Shown piece after piece: positions 15,619 to 25,234 of a DNA stretch of 64,000 nucleotides. Source of the DNA: Cognatundibacterium rugosum. Its GTDB lineage: Bacteria; Pseudomonadota; Gammaproteobacteria; Burkholderiales; Burkholderiaceae_D. How positions within the stretch are numbered: the first letter of the stretch is position 1; every line of letters starts with the position of its first letter. Under the pieces are notes generated by a model that saw only the letters and a list, made by a program, of their open reading frames with translations, had not been told where the DNA came from and did not search any database. The translations under genes were made by a program, and so were the position numbers. Location: the NCBI RefSeq assembly GCF_014284365.1, contig NZ_JACOGG010000003.1, positions 248,001-312,000 on the forward strand, read 5' to 3'.

Positions 15619-18129
15619 GTGTCAGCGCATTTTCTAGTCTTCATTCTTTTGCTTCACAGCATGATGCTTATTTGCATGCTGAGTATTTTTCATGAGAAAC
15701 ACTTCAATCCAAATCATTGTCTGACGCCTGCATCCATGCGATGGACTGGCTTTTTTTTGCTTGTTTCAGCGTTGGGTGCCAGTGTTTTCCTTTCACTCTC
15801 CACTAGCCAGCCGTCAGATGGATTGCCCCTGCTTTTTATGGGCATGTCGTTGGCATTTTCATTTTATTTGCTTCATAAAAATTTCACCGCTGCAATTCAT
15901 CGTTGGGTGCTGGCAGGTATTGCTGGCGACCTGATTTGCGTATTACTTGTTTTGTCGGATGTGACTGTAACAGTGCCAAGTCCAATGCTGATCTTGCGTG
16001 CTGCTTTGCAAGCTTTGTTGATCAGGGATGTGTTACGACGAGATCAAATCCAGCCGGGCGTGCTGTTAAATTCCTTGCCGGAAGGTATTTATCGGTCGAT
16101 GTTTTATTCAGCGCCAGATGCATTGTTGGTCCATTTGCAGGATGGTCGTTGCATAGACTGGAATGCATGTTGGGAACAGCTTAACGGAGGTGTGGCGTCT
16201 ACCTTGCAGGAGGAATCTGCTATTTTTGATATCTGGGTGGATGTGTCGCAATACCGAACTCAGATGAATTTATTGCGGACTGGGCAGTCTTCAGTATCCT
16301 GCGATCTGGAAATGAAAAATCCTGCGGGTGAAATCATTCCGGTAGGCATTACTTTGCGTCAGGTTGAGCGTGAGGGGACGCACTATTTTCTGCTCACTTT
16401 GCGGGATCGCCGTGCGCTGATACAAGCGGAAAAGGAGCGCGATCAGGTCGTTAAGGCGTTGGCGCAACGTGAGAAAGTGTTGTCTACGGTGTTTCAGCTG
16501 GTACCAGACACGTTGACCATCACACGTATGGAAAACGGACAATACATGGATGTGAACCGCAACTGGGAACCTTTGTCCGGATACTCAAGAGAAGAGGCGA
16601 TAGGGCGCAGCTCTGCAGAACTGAATTTATGGCAGGATTTTTCTCAGCGCGATCAGTTAATACAGCGTATCAACCATGATGGTGAGGCGCGCAATATGCA
16701 AATCGCATTCCGCCACAAAAATGGACGTATCTCGCAATGTCTGGTGTCGGGATCGCGCTTTGATATGGATGGCAGCGCTTACCTTTTATTGAGTTCCCGT
16801 AGTATTGATGCCGAGTTGCGAGTTGAAAGTGCACGACAGGAAGCTGAACAATTATTGCGTGAGAGTGAGCGCCAGTACGCTGATTTGTTTCAGATGTCAC
16901 CGGTACCGCTGGTGCTATTGCAAGTGAGGAGCTGGCAAGTCCAAAAACTCAATGATGCCTGGTACCGGGAGTTTTATGGTGACGCGGTAAGGGATGGGCA
17001 TGACGGTGTGTGGCGGCAACAGTTTAAGACTGACTTTGCGCCGATGCTAATGTTGCTGGAGCAACTAAGCCTGCAGCGTAGCTTGGAGCAGACCGAGATG
17101 TCGGTCACCGGGCTTGGTACAACACACAGAATCTGCCGTATGTCAGCTCGCTTTTTGGATCCGGATGCGTCCTTACTGATTGTAGCCCTGATGGATGTGA
17201 CGCAGCAGGTCAAGGTGGAAAAAGAAATTCGGGAACTCAGCGCCCAATTGGAAAGACGCGTGGTGTTGCGTACGCGTAAGCTGGAGCAGGCGAATCAGGA
17301 ACTCGCGAAGGCGATGGAAGATCTGCGCTATACCCAGGCTGATCTGGTGCGCTCTGAAAAAATGGCAGCATTGGGTTCTTTGGTTGCAGGTGTTGCGCAT
17401 GAATTGAACACCCCATTGGGGAATAGCGTAACCGTCGCCAGTACCTTGCAGGATAAAGTGCATGAATTAATGCTAGAGCTGGATTCCGGCAAATTAAAGC
17501 GCTCAGGCATGAAATTGTTTATGGAATCTTACCTGGAAGGCTTAGATCTCTTAATGCGTAATTTAGAGTTTGCGCGCGATCTGATCGGTAGTTTCAAACA
17601 AGTTGCGGCGGATCAATCCAGTAATCAAAGGCGACAGTTTGAACTGTCACGAGTCCTTGAAGAAGTCGTAGTGACACTCACGCCGTTGTATAAGAAAACT
17701 GGATTTCATCTCGATTGCACACTGCAGCCAGGCATTGCTATGGATAGTTACCCTGGTCCGCTGGGGCAGATTTTGACTAATTTTGTGACCAATTCTTTAC
17801 TGCACGGATTCGATGGCAAAACCACGGGCAGGATGCTTGTGCGATGCAACGAGCTAGATGCTGATTTTGTAGAGATTCAGTTCAGTGATGATGGTGTAGG
17901 CATGACCGAGTCAGTTCAAAAGAAAGTGTTTGACCCATTTTTCACGACTAAGCTTGGACATGGCGGCTCTGGCTTGGGTATGCATATTGTCTATAACCTC
18001 GTTACCCAGGTATTGGGCGGCGACATTGAGCTTAGCAGTCAGCCCGGGCAAGGTGTGCTATTTACGCTGAGGCTGCCGCGCATTGCGCCGGATCTGGCTG
18101 TGCCGCAGGATGATCAGGTAGCAGGCTGA
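15619..18129 (+). CDS. membrane-bound PAS-domain sensor histidine kinase
   Basis: 836 residues from the GTG at 15619, seven bases after a perfect AGGAGG; in-frame GTG and TTG codons three to six bases upstream are too close to it. The N-terminus has about six hydrophobic segments (to residue 145). Three PAS-type regions follow: about 155-275, 290-400 (LTITRMENGQYMDVNRNW) and 425-530. A coiled coil leads to the HisKA box VAGVAHELNTPLGN with the phosphorylated His594, and the ATP-binding region has NSLLHGFDG, DDGVGMTESV and HGGSGLGM. It has no receiver of its own. The divergent receiver protein on the left is its most likely partner. Confidence 0.87.
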   Translation: MSAHFLVFILLLHSMMLICMLSIFHEKHFNPNHCLTPASMRWTGFFLLVSALGASVFLSLSTSQPSDGLPLLFMGMSLAFSFYLLHKNFTAAIHRWVLAGIAGDLICVLLVLSDVTVTVPSPMLILRAALQALLIRDVLRRDQIQPGVLLNSLPEGIYRSMFYSAPDALLVHLQDGRCIDWNACWEQLNGGVASTLQEESAIFDIWVDVSQYRTQMNLLRTGQSSVSCDLEMKNPAGEIIPVGITLRQVEREGTHYFLLTLRDRRALIQAEKERDQVVKALAQREKVLSTVFQLVPDTLTITRMENGQYMDVNRNWEPLSGYSREEAIGRSSAELNLWQDFSQRDQLIQRINHDGEARNMQIAFRHKNGRISQCLVSGSRFDMDGSAYLLLSSRSIDAELRVESARQEAEQLLRESERQYADLFQMSPVPLVLLQVRSWQVQKLNDAWYREFYGDAVRDGHDGVWRQQFKTDFAPMLMLLEQLSLQRSLEQTEMSVTGLGTTHRICRMSARFLDPDASLLIVALMDVTQQVKVEKEIRELSAQLERRVVLRTRKLEQANQELAKAMEDLRYTQADLVRSEKMAALGSLVAGVAHELNTPLGNSVTVASTLQDKVHELMLELDSGKLKRSGMKLFMESYLEGLDLLMRNLEFARDLIGSFKQVAADQSSNQRRQFELSRVLEEVVVTLTPLYKKTGFHLDCTLQPGIAMDSYPGPLGQILTNFVTNSLLHGFDGKTTGRMLVRCNELDADFVEIQFSDDGVGMTESVQKKVFDPFFTTKLGHGGSGLGMHIVYNLVTQVLGGDIELSSQPGQGVLFTLRLPRIAPDLAVPQDDQVAG

Positions 18130-18279
18130 TTAGCGGGGTCATAACAAAACGATACAAATCCGCTGCGAAATGACGCTTACAGGCTGAACTTTATTGCGTA
18201 GCACAAGTCTGAGTTGGAGCTTACAGCATGTGGTATGCGTGGATCGATAGTCCACTTACCTTGTCTGCTGAATTTTCCA

Positions 18280-20571
18280 ATGTCCAACACTCATCATTCC
18301 ATGAAATCAAAAGATGTCTTGCCAGGTTTTCCCCTGCACGTATTGAGCATGTCTGTATTACTGGCTGTTCAGGCACAAGCCTATGCACAGCAAACCACGC
18401 AGCCGCAGCAAAGCGTGCTCAGTGAAGAGAGTAAAAAGCCTGAAGTGAAAAAAGCTGTGCCTAAAGATAGTGCTGGCGGTATTCAGAAAGTGGAAGTGCA
18501 GGGTGCGCGCCAATATGACGAGCGGCGTCAGGATACGGCAACCAAGATTGTGGTGACGCAGGAGGATATCGTACGCTACGGCGATACCACGGTGGGTGAT
18601 GTGCTCAAGCGCTTGCCCGGCGTAACCATAGGCGGTGTACAGGGACGTGGCGGTGATATTCGTATGCGTGGGCTTGGTTCCGGCTATACCCAGATTTTGT
18701 TGAATGGTGAGCCTAGCCCGCCCGGATTTTCGCTGGATTCTATCTCGCCGGATCTGATCGAACGAATAGAAATTATCCGCGCGGCTACTGCAGAACTCAG
18801 CACTCAGGCCATTGCCGGCGCGATTAACATCGTATTGAAACGCGCTGTGCAAACTGCTCAACGTGAAATCAAATTCGGTGCTCAGGTGGATGGCGGCAAA
18901 TATGGCGAAAATCTGAACTTTCAGACTTCTGATAAAGCCGGACGTATGTCGTATTCGATATCCGGTAATGTGACACATGGCCAGTATGAACGTCCTACCG
19001 TCACTGACTACGTGGTGCGTGATGCAAATGGAAAAATCACCGGACAGCAGCATACTGATTTGCTGGGTTGGGGTACTTTTAACGGTATCGGTTTTTCGCC
19101 GCGTGTGAACTGGAGTCTGGAAAACGGCGACACCATCACGACCCAGAGCTTTATCAATGCTAATCGTTTTTCGGGACATAATAAGGAAGTGACCGCTACC
19201 TCAGTCGGTTTGCCGCCTTCTTATCAGAGCGATATGCAGGCCGTAAATTCTGATTTCGCCATGCTGCGTACCAATCTGAACTGGATACATAAGCTGGCAG
19301 ACAGCGCCAAGCTGGATATCAAATTTGGACTGAACTATAACAAGCGTACGTCGGATGTGGATTTGATCGGCTACGGTTCCAATCAGACTCAGATACTGGA
19401 CCGTCGGTCATTATTCGATGGCATAGGTAAAGGCTTGACGACCAGTGGTAAATACTCTGCCCCTTTCGTTGAGGATCATGCCTTTGTGCTGGGCTGGGAT
19501 GCGGAATACAGCAAGCGCAGCGAGAATCGTCAGCAGACCGATATCGTGAGCGCAGATCCGGTCACCAATATCACCTTGAAGCCGATTAATCTGAATGAAG
19601 ACTATAACGCGACTGTCAGTCGTCTGGCTTTATTTGCGCAAGATGAATGGAGTATCAATAAACAGTGGTCGCTCTATGCAGGTTTGCGTTGGGAAGGTCT
19701 GGATACCAAGAGTGTAGGTAGTACCTATGCTGAGGTGAGTAACCGCTCCAGCGTTTGGAGCCCGATTTTGCAAACTTTATGGAAGCTGCCAGGCAGTAAA
19801 AATGATCAGGTCAGACTGGGCCTGACCAGAACTTATAAAGCCCCTGATACCAGCCAGTTAGTGCCGCGCCGCTTTATTTCCACCGACAATAAGCAAACCA
19901 ATCCGGACACCACTGGTAATCCGGCGCTCAAGCCTGAACTCGCATGGGGTCTGGATTTTGCGTTCGAACATTACCTGCCTGAAGGCGGGATGCTGAGTGC
20001 TTCGGTGTATATGCGTAAGATCAATGACATCGTCATTACCAAACTCGATTTCCTGGATGGCCGCTGGGTTTCCATGCCGGTCAATCAGGGGGCTGCAACG
20101 ACTAAAGGTGTGGAGCTGGAAGCTAAGTTTCCCTTGCGTTCAGTCATGGAGAATGCGCCATCACTGGATTTCCGTGCCAATGTCTCGTTCAACTGGTCGG
20201 ATCTGAATTCCGTGCCGGGTCCGAATAACCGCCTTGATTCACAGACTCCGGTCAGTGCCAATGTAGGTGCCGACTATAAGCTGGATAAACTGCCTGTGAC
20301 GCTGGGTTTGAATTATGGTTATCAGGGTGCAGGTCCGGTTCAGATCTCTGCAGTACAAAGCCGTTATTCGACACCAAAGCGCGTAGTGGATGTGTACGGT
20401 CTGTGGAAGTTTGATGCGAAAACCAGCTTACGGATTTCGCTGTCGAATGTGCTGCATCAGGATAATGTGTCGTCCAATTCCTATATTGCGCCACAAGGCG
20501 GTACGATCGTACAGACTGCAACAAATCCTACCACTGTCGTAGCACGTGCGATGTTTGAACATAAATTTTGA
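18280..20571 (+). CDS. TonB-dependent outer-membrane receptor
   Basis: About 763 residues. The ATG at 18280 gives MSNTHHS before the signal sequence; an ATG at 18301 starts directly at MKSKDVLPG, and a TTG at 18214 would add an unlikely tail. None has a good ribosome site. After the signal (ending AQAYAQ) comes a Pro/Lys linker, then the plug domain (about 70-185: TATKIVVTQEDIVRYGDTTVGD, RLPGVTIGG, GGDIRMRGLG, IERIEIIRAAT), then a beta barrel ending in ARAMFEHKF with a terminal aromatic. Such receptors import iron complexes, cobalamin or sugars using TonB energy. No siderophore or TonB gene is adjacent, so the ligand is unknown. A terminator follows. Confidence 0.85.
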   Translation: MSNTHHSMKSKDVLPGFPLHVLSMSVLLAVQAQAYAQQTTQPQQSVLSEESKKPEVKKAVPKDSAGGIQKVEVQGARQYDERRQDTATKIVVTQEDIVRYGDTTVGDVLKRLPGVTIGGVQGRGGDIRMRGLGSGYTQILLNGEPSPPGFSLDSISPDLIERIEIIRAATAELSTQAIAGAINIVLKRAVQTAQREIKFGAQVDGGKYGENLNFQTSDKAGRMSYSISGNVTHGQYERPTVTDYVVRDANGKITGQQHTDLLGWGTFNGIGFSPRVNWSLENGDTITTQSFINANRFSGHNKEVTATSVGLPPSYQSDMQAVNSDFAMLRTNLNWIHKLADSAKLDIKFGLNYNKRTSDVDLIGYGSNQTQILDRRSLFDGIGKGLTTSGKYSAPFVEDHAFVLGWDAEYSKRSENRQQTDIVSADPVTNITLKPINLNEDYNATVSRLALFAQDEWSINKQWSLYAGLRWEGLDTKSVGSTYAEVSNRSSVWSPILQTLWKLPGSKNDQVRLGLTRTYKAPDTSQLVPRRFISTDNKQTNPDTTGNPALKPELAWGLDFAFEHYLPEGGMLSASVYMRKINDIVITKLDFLDGRWVSMPVNQGAATTKGVELEAKFPLRSVMENAPSLDFRANVSFNWSDLNSVPGPNNRLDSQTPVSANVGADYKLDKLPVTLGLNYGYQGAGPVQISAVQSRYSTPKRVVDVYGLWKFDAKTSLRISLSNVLHQDNVSSNSYIAPQGGTIVQTATNPTTVVARAMFEHKF

Positions 20572-20591
20572 ATTAGTTAGGGCTTGTTAAC

Positions 20592-20623
20592 AAAAAAACC
20601 GGACAGTTTAGTCCGGTTTTTTT
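20592..20623. terminator. intrinsic terminator after the TonB receptor
   Basis: AAAAAAACCGGAC pairs with GTCCGGTTTTTTT around the loop AGTTTA (20592-20623). A and T runs flank both sides, so it can serve the convergent pilin gene too. Confidence 0.9.
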
Positions 20624-20637
20624 GTCGGCGTCTCTGA

Positions 20638-21126
20638 CTAAGGCGTTTTTCGTCGGCAGATAGTGGGCAGGTATTCGGCAGGAATGGAGGTCTTATTGTT
20701 GCCGTAGATGCTCATCTTTCCCGGTGCTTCAGCATTGCCGCAGACCCAGGTCACCGGTACCTGGTGGGTGTCATTCACCACTGCCGGGCGCAGACTCAGT
20801 GTTCTGCCCTTGATGGCATTGCTGGCGCGATTGCCGAACACGATGTGTATTGCGCCATTTTCCACCGTGACGCTGCTGATGAAATTATTCACGATCTTAT
20901 CGGCGGCCGGTAATCCTGCCGCTGCATTGTCTGCCGGAAAATCCTTTTCGCTGAGCCAGGCCAGCTCGCTGGGCTTTTTGGCGATATCTGCCAGCGGGAC
21001 AGAACTGTCTACTTGCTCACGAACTACTTTGTACAAATACGACGGTAGTGCCATCGCACCCAGAATGGCGATGATGGCGACCACGGCCATTAATTCAAGC
21101 AAGGAAAAACCAGCATTTTTTTTCAT
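20638..21126 (-). CDS. type IV pilin-like / prepilin protein
   Basis: 162 residues from the ATG at 21124-21126, which places MKKNAG directly before FSLLELMAVVAIIAILGAMALPSY. This is the class III prepilin signal: cleavage after Gly6 by prepilin peptidase, N-methylated Phe, and Glu5 of the mature helix. A longer frame from 21207 would put 27 residues before it and is not favoured. The C-terminal half has only two cysteines (VTWVCGN and LPTICRR), which could form the disulfide loop typical of pilins. It has no other pilus genes nearby, so it is an orphan major or minor pilin or a pseudopilin. Confidence 0.82.
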   Translation of the reverse strand: MKKNAGFSLLELMAVVAIIAILGAMALPSYLYKVVREQVDSSVPLADIAKKPSELAWLSEKDFPADNAAAGLPAADKIVNNFISSVTVENGAIHIVFGNRASNAIKGRTLSLRPAVVNDTHQVPVTWVCGNAEAPGKMSIYGNNKTSIPAEYLPTICRRKTP

Positions 21127-21243
21127 AAATTGAGATTTTGTATGTGCGCAGCATGATGCGGATTGTTTTTGCCACAGAGAAAAATAAAGCCATGCCAATA
21201 TAAGCAAAAAACCGTCTCATGCCAACTGTGTGCAGCCAAATGC

Positions 21244-22152
21244 TCAGGCCGGACTGTGTTCTTCGTTTCCGCTCTGACTCAGATAGTGGAATAGCTGAGC
21301 CGCCTGGGGAGATAAATTTCCCAGGCTGTATACGCATAAACGTAATTCCCGGCTGGCCCATGGATCGTCGAGGTAGATGAGTTTGGCATCAAGTTCTTTG
21401 GCATGCCTTTGGGCGGTAATTTCCGGTAGCATCGCGATGCCTGCCTCCTGTGCCACCAGCTGTGCCTGAGCATAGAAGCTGGGAGCCCGGACGCGGATTT
21501 TGAGTGGTCTGCCATGTTGCATCGCTATGCCCTCGATAAATCCTTGTATGGCCCTTTCCTTGGGAAGTCCGATGAAATAGTAGGCGAGCGCATCACGTAA
21601 CAGGCAATGTTGACGGCTGGCTAGCGGGTGCTGTGTCGAAACCAGTAACACGAGACGAAAATGGCGAAACGGAACTGAGTACAGGGTTTCCGGTACCAGA
21701 TTGCCATCCAGGACACCGATATCGGCTTCTTTGTCCTGCACCGCTGCCAGAATCTGACGGCTGCTTTTCTCTTCCAACTGTAAATCGATTTCCGGGTAAT
21801 CGGCCAGAAATGGGCCAAGTGCAGCTGGCAAATAGGTATTGTTGGCAACCGTGGTGGCCGCCAGTCGCAGTTTGATTCTGCGTTGCCCGGACAGGTCTTG
21901 TAAGGTGCGTTGCAGTTGCTCCGTTTCGGCCAGTATCCGCCTGGCTTGCTCAAGCACGATTTTGCCCGCAGGTGTTGCGCTCATGCCGGCACTGTCACGT
22001 TTAAACAGGATCAGCGCATGACGCTCTTCGAACTGGCGCAGGCGATTGCTGGCGGCTGATAAGGCGAGTGGAAATTCGGCCGCCGCCCGGCTCAGACTGC
22101 CACTGTCCGCGATCGCAATGATCAGGCGCAGATCGATAAGATTAAGTTGCAT
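21244..22152 (-). CDS. LysR family transcriptional regulator
   Basis: 302 residues. The N-terminal winged helix (LNLIDLRLIIAIADSGSLSRAAAEFPLALSAASNRLRQFEE) is a standard LysR DNA-binding domain, followed by a linker helix and a periplasmic-binding-like co-inducer domain (about 90-295). The gene is divergent from an EamA-type transporter, 98 bases apart, the arrangement in which LysR proteins usually control their neighbour. Candidate operators are described separately. The co-inducer cannot be read from the sequence. Confidence 0.88.
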   Translation of the reverse strand: MQLNLIDLRLIIAIADSGSLSRAAAEFPLALSAASNRLRQFEERHALILFKRDSAGMSATPAGKIVLEQARRILAETEQLQRTLQDLSGQRRIKLRLAATTVANNTYLPAALGPFLADYPEIDLQLEEKSSRQILAAVQDKEADIGVLDGNLVPETLYSVPFRHFRLVLLVSTQHPLASRQHCLLRDALAYYFIGLPKERAIQGFIEGIAMQHGRPLKIRVRAPSFYAQAQLVAQEAGIAMLPEITAQRHAKELDAKLIYLDDPWASRELRLCVYSLGNLSPQAAQLFHYLSQSGNEEHSPA

Positions 22153-22177
22153 GATTTCTCCAATGACGAAGGCTTCC

Positions 22178-22233
22178 TGCGTAAATGAGGAATTTTAAGA
22201 TATTTTCCTTCGTGTAAAAATAAGTCTTACGCA
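22178..22233. promoter_or_regulatory. candidate LysR operator region
   Basis: Between the divergent LysR and transporter genes there is a near-palindrome from GGAA (22189) to TTCC (22208), and outside it TGCGTAA (22178-22184) with its inverse TTACGCA (22227-22233). Such dyads are typical of LysR-type control sites. Not tested. Confidence 0.35.
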
Positions 22234-22250
22234 TTATTTCATCACTTACT

Positions 22251-23222
22251 ATGCCTGCCTTTTATTCATTCTGGACTCGCATCAGCCGTGACGGCCGTTT
22301 GTATGCGGTCTTGTCAGCCGCTGGTTTTGCCCTGAAAGCCATCTTCGTCAAACTCGGCTATGCCGCCGGTGCGCAGGATGCGATCAGCTTACTCGCACTG
22401 CGCATGGGCTTTGCGCTGCCTTTATTTTTGCTGCTGTTATTGTTGAGCCGTGAACCGAGGCAAGTCAGGCTTACGCTGGCTGATTGTGGGCGGGTCTGGA
22501 TACTGGCTTTGCTGGGGTACTACTTGTCCAGCCTGTTTGATTTCTATGGTTTGCAGAGCATCAGTTCCAATCTGGAGCGCGTGATTTTGTATGTCTATCC
22601 AACGCTGGTACTGGTGTTTCAGGCACTGCTGCTACGGCGCTGGCCGCAGCGCACGACAGTGCAGGCTATGCTGATCTGTTATGCCGGTTTATTGATCGCC
22701 TTCATACATGACCTGTTGCAAAGTGCTCACGGGCATGAAGTGGTGACGGGTTCGCTGTGGGTGTTTGCCAGTGCGGTCACGTATGCCATGTATTACATCG
22801 GTACCGGGCAAGTGGTGCAGCGCATAGGTTCTATGCGTCTGACCGGACTGGCGGGCTGTGCTTCCTGTGTATTGGTGTTGCTACATTTTGTCGGGACTGG
22901 CCAGTCTGCGACGGTATTACAGTTGCCCGCTGCGGTCTGGGGATATGGCGCACTGATGGCACTGTTTTCAACTGCATTGCCGGTGTATTGGATGGCACTT
23001 GCTATTCGTCAGTTGGGAGCGACGCAAGCTGCCGCGATAGGCAGTCTGGGGCCGGTGCTGACCTTGTTTGCTTCCTGGCTGATGCTGGGGGAAGCTGTGT
23101 CGCTATGGCAGATTGCCGGCTTGGCGCTGGTTATTGTGGGTGTCGCGAGACTGAAACCAAAGCAGGATGTGGATGTGGCGCCGGACGGTTCTGCGGTATC
23201 CGCCGTCAAGTCCGCAAGCTAA
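22251..23222 (+). CDS. EamA/DMT superfamily transporter
   Basis: 323 residues with ten predicted membrane segments in two similar halves, the layout of the drug/metabolite transporter superfamily. The first half opens with GRLYAVLSAAGFALKAIFVKLGY, and the second with ALPVYWMALAIRQLGATQAAAIGSLGPVLTLFASWLMLGE, which is the characteristic end of an EamA domain. Members export amino acids, metabolites or toxic compounds. The substrate is unknown; expression is probably controlled by the divergent LysR regulator. A short hairpin follows the stop. Confidence 0.85.
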   Translation: MPAFYSFWTRISRDGRLYAVLSAAGFALKAIFVKLGYAAGAQDAISLLALRMGFALPLFLLLLLLSREPRQVRLTLADCGRVWILALLGYYLSSLFDFYGLQSISSNLERVILYVYPTLVLVFQALLLRRWPQRTTVQAMLICYAGLLIAFIHDLLQSAHGHEVVTGSLWVFASAVTYAMYYIGTGQVVQRIGSMRLTGLAGCASCVLVLLHFVGTGQSATVLQLPAAVWGYGALMALFSTALPVYWMALAIRQLGATQAAAIGSLGPVLTLFASWLMLGEAVSLWQIAGLALVIVGVARLKPKQDVDVAPDGSAVSAVKSAS

Positions 23223-23232
23223 GTATGATGAA

Positions 23233-23262
23233 GCCGGGTGCAACTGATAGCACCCGGCATTT
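23233..23262. terminator. terminator between convergent genes
   Basis: GCCGGGTGC (23233-23241) pairs with GCACCCGGC (23250-23258) around an eight-base loop, followed by ATTTCTTT. The U-tract is interrupted, so strength is moderate. Confidence 0.6.
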
Positions 23263-23270
23263 CTTTGCGT

Positions 23271-25103
23271 TTAGCGACCTTTGTACAGTGCTTCAACCTG
23301 CGGTGCAAAATGCGCGGCGAGATTATTGCGCTTGAGTTTCAGCGTTGGCGTGAGCAGAGAATTTTCTACTGACCACGGCGTCAGCGTCACGATTACCCCG
23401 CGTGGCTGTGCGTAATACGGGAAGCTGGTGGTCAGTTCACGGATACGCTTGAGTATCAATGCGCGTGCCTTGCTTGCTTCTTCGCTGTCCGTTGCGCAGG
23501 CACCGATGCCGGCTTTGGTCAGGGTTTGCTGCCAATAAGCCTGGGTGACAACAACTGAGCAGGCGATGAAAGGACGGTTATCACCAAACACATACGCCTG
23601 TTCATAGCCTGCATCCGCGAGGATGGCCTGTTCCAGATCGACCGGCGCGATTTTTTCACCAGTCGAGGTCACGATGATTTCTTTCACACGACCCAGGATA
23701 CGGATGCGACCACTGGCTTCCACCGCCGCCTGATCGCCGGTTTTGAGCCAGCCATCATCAAACACTTTGGCGGTATCTTCAGGTCGGTTCCAGTAGCCAC
23801 GCATGATGCTGGGGCCGCGTACCTGCAATTCTTTGTTGTCACCGATGCGAACTTCTACACCTTCTAAAGCAGCACCCACGCTGGTTGGGTCAGTATTGAG
23901 CGGGATATTGGCCGCAATCACTGGTGAGGTTTCTGTCATGCCATAGCCTTGGGCAACCGGTATGCCCAGCCCCAAAAAGGTTTGTGCCACATGCTGCGAC
24001 AGCGCGGCGCCGCCACTCACGGCCAGTCTTAATCTGCCGCCAAACTGGGTGCGCAGTTTGCCGGCTATCAGCTTGTCCAGCAATGGCCACAGGCAGCGCT
24101 CGGTCAGGCTCAGGCGATTGCTTGTCTGTACCCCATCGTGCTGCTGACTATAACGTTTCCAGCCTATGCTGCAGGCTTGACGGAATAACCAGGATTTCAG
24201 CACAGAGGCGCTGACATCGCCTTCAATTTTAGCCAGTACCCGTTCATAAATGCGTGGCACCGAGACCAGGATGGTAGGTTGCATGGTACGCATATCTTCC
24301 GGCAAGTCTTTGACCGAACGCGCAAATGCAACGCAGCAGCCACCGGCAATCGGGGTGTAATAGCCGGCGGTGCGTTCAAAAGTATGTGACAGCGGCAGGA
24401 AGGATAGAAACACGTCGCTTTCAAACGGGGTCACGCGTAGCAGTACCGCTTTGACGTTAGCCATCACATTGCGATGGGTGAGCATCACACCTTTTGGTTT
24501 GCCGGTTGTGCCAGAGGTGTATACCAAACCGGCCAGATCTTCTTCATCCGGGAAAGGCCAGCTGGTTGATGGAAATTGTTCCGCCGCTTTCAACCAGTCT
24601 GCCAGGGTACTGATACGGGTTTGCGCATCTGCCGGACTGCTGCTGACTGATGCTGCGGTAATCACCACTTGTTGTAAGTCGGGCAGCGCGTAGCCCGCGT
24701 CACGGATTGCTTCCCACTGTTTCTGAGACTCGGCGATCAGCATGCTGGCGGCGCTGTCAGCCAGAATAAACGCAATACTCTCAGGATTGTCCAGTGCATG
24801 CATCGGTACCGGTACATGGCCCAAAGCCAGTGTGGCCTGATCTGCGCAGACGGTATCGAGGCCATTCGGTAGCAAAATGCCGATACGGGCACCTTTGCTG
24901 AACTGCATAGCCGCCATCGCGCGACTGAACTGGCTGACCAGGCGGCCTGCATCAGCCCAGCTGTAGGTTACCCATGTTGCGGTTTGTGCGTCAAATTGAC
25001 GATAGGCATCAGCGCCTGGTGTTTTCTGTACTCGCCATTGTAATAACTCAGGAAGTGTTTTCAGGGCCTGTACTTCCGGAGAGATGGCTTGAATCTTAAG
25101 CAT
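23271..25103 (-). CDS. AMP-binding long-chain acyl-CoA synthetase
   Basis: 610 residues, the size of bacterial long-chain fatty-acid-CoA ligases of the FAA/FadD15 type. The P-loop-like YTSGTTGKPKGVMLTHRN lies near residue 195, the acyl-adenylate motif GYGMTETSP near 385, and DDGWLKTGD with GRVKEIIVTSTGEKIAP near 450-480. The enzyme activates fatty acids via an acyl-AMP and transfers them to CoA. It stands alone; no beta-oxidation genes are near. The chain-length preference cannot be judged. The start codon choice is the ATG following a poor ribosome site. Confidence 0.86.
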   Translation of the reverse strand: MLKIQAISPEVQALKTLPELLQWRVQKTPGADAYRQFDAQTATWVTYSWADAGRLVSQFSRAMAAMQFSKGARIGILLPNGLDTVCADQATLALGHVPVPMHALDNPESIAFILADSAASMLIAESQKQWEAIRDAGYALPDLQQVVITAASVSSSPADAQTRISTLADWLKAAEQFPSTSWPFPDEEDLAGLVYTSGTTGKPKGVMLTHRNVMANVKAVLLRVTPFESDVFLSFLPLSHTFERTAGYYTPIAGGCCVAFARSVKDLPEDMRTMQPTILVSVPRIYERVLAKIEGDVSASVLKSWLFRQACSIGWKRYSQQHDGVQTSNRLSLTERCLWPLLDKLIAGKLRTQFGGRLRLAVSGGAALSQHVAQTFLGLGIPVAQGYGMTETSPVIAANIPLNTDPTSVGAALEGVEVRIGDNKELQVRGPSIMRGYWNRPEDTAKVFDDGWLKTGDQAAVEASGRIRILGRVKEIIVTSTGEKIAPVDLEQAILADAGYEQAYVFGDNRPFIACSVVVTQAYWQQTLTKAGIGACATDSEEASKARALILKRIRELTTSFPYYAQPRGVIVTLTPWSVENSLLTPTLKLKRNNLAAHFAPQVEALYKGR

Positions 25104-25234
25104 AGAACGACCTTGTTAGACGATAGAGCCGTATTATCGCAGTATTCTTTACATTATTGATTGATGTGGATACTTGACATGCGATTGGGTTCTTAGCAAA
25201 AAAACGCAAGAAATCGTTCCGATCCAGTGGCAAC

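Noticed and set aside
18214-18279. Extended start of the TonB receptor
   Set aside because: Would put about 22 extra residues before the signal sequence with a TTG start and no ribosome site.
22757-23335. 192-codon frame inside the EamA transporter
   Set aside because: Cys-rich translation of an alternate frame; the transporter frame is clearly real.
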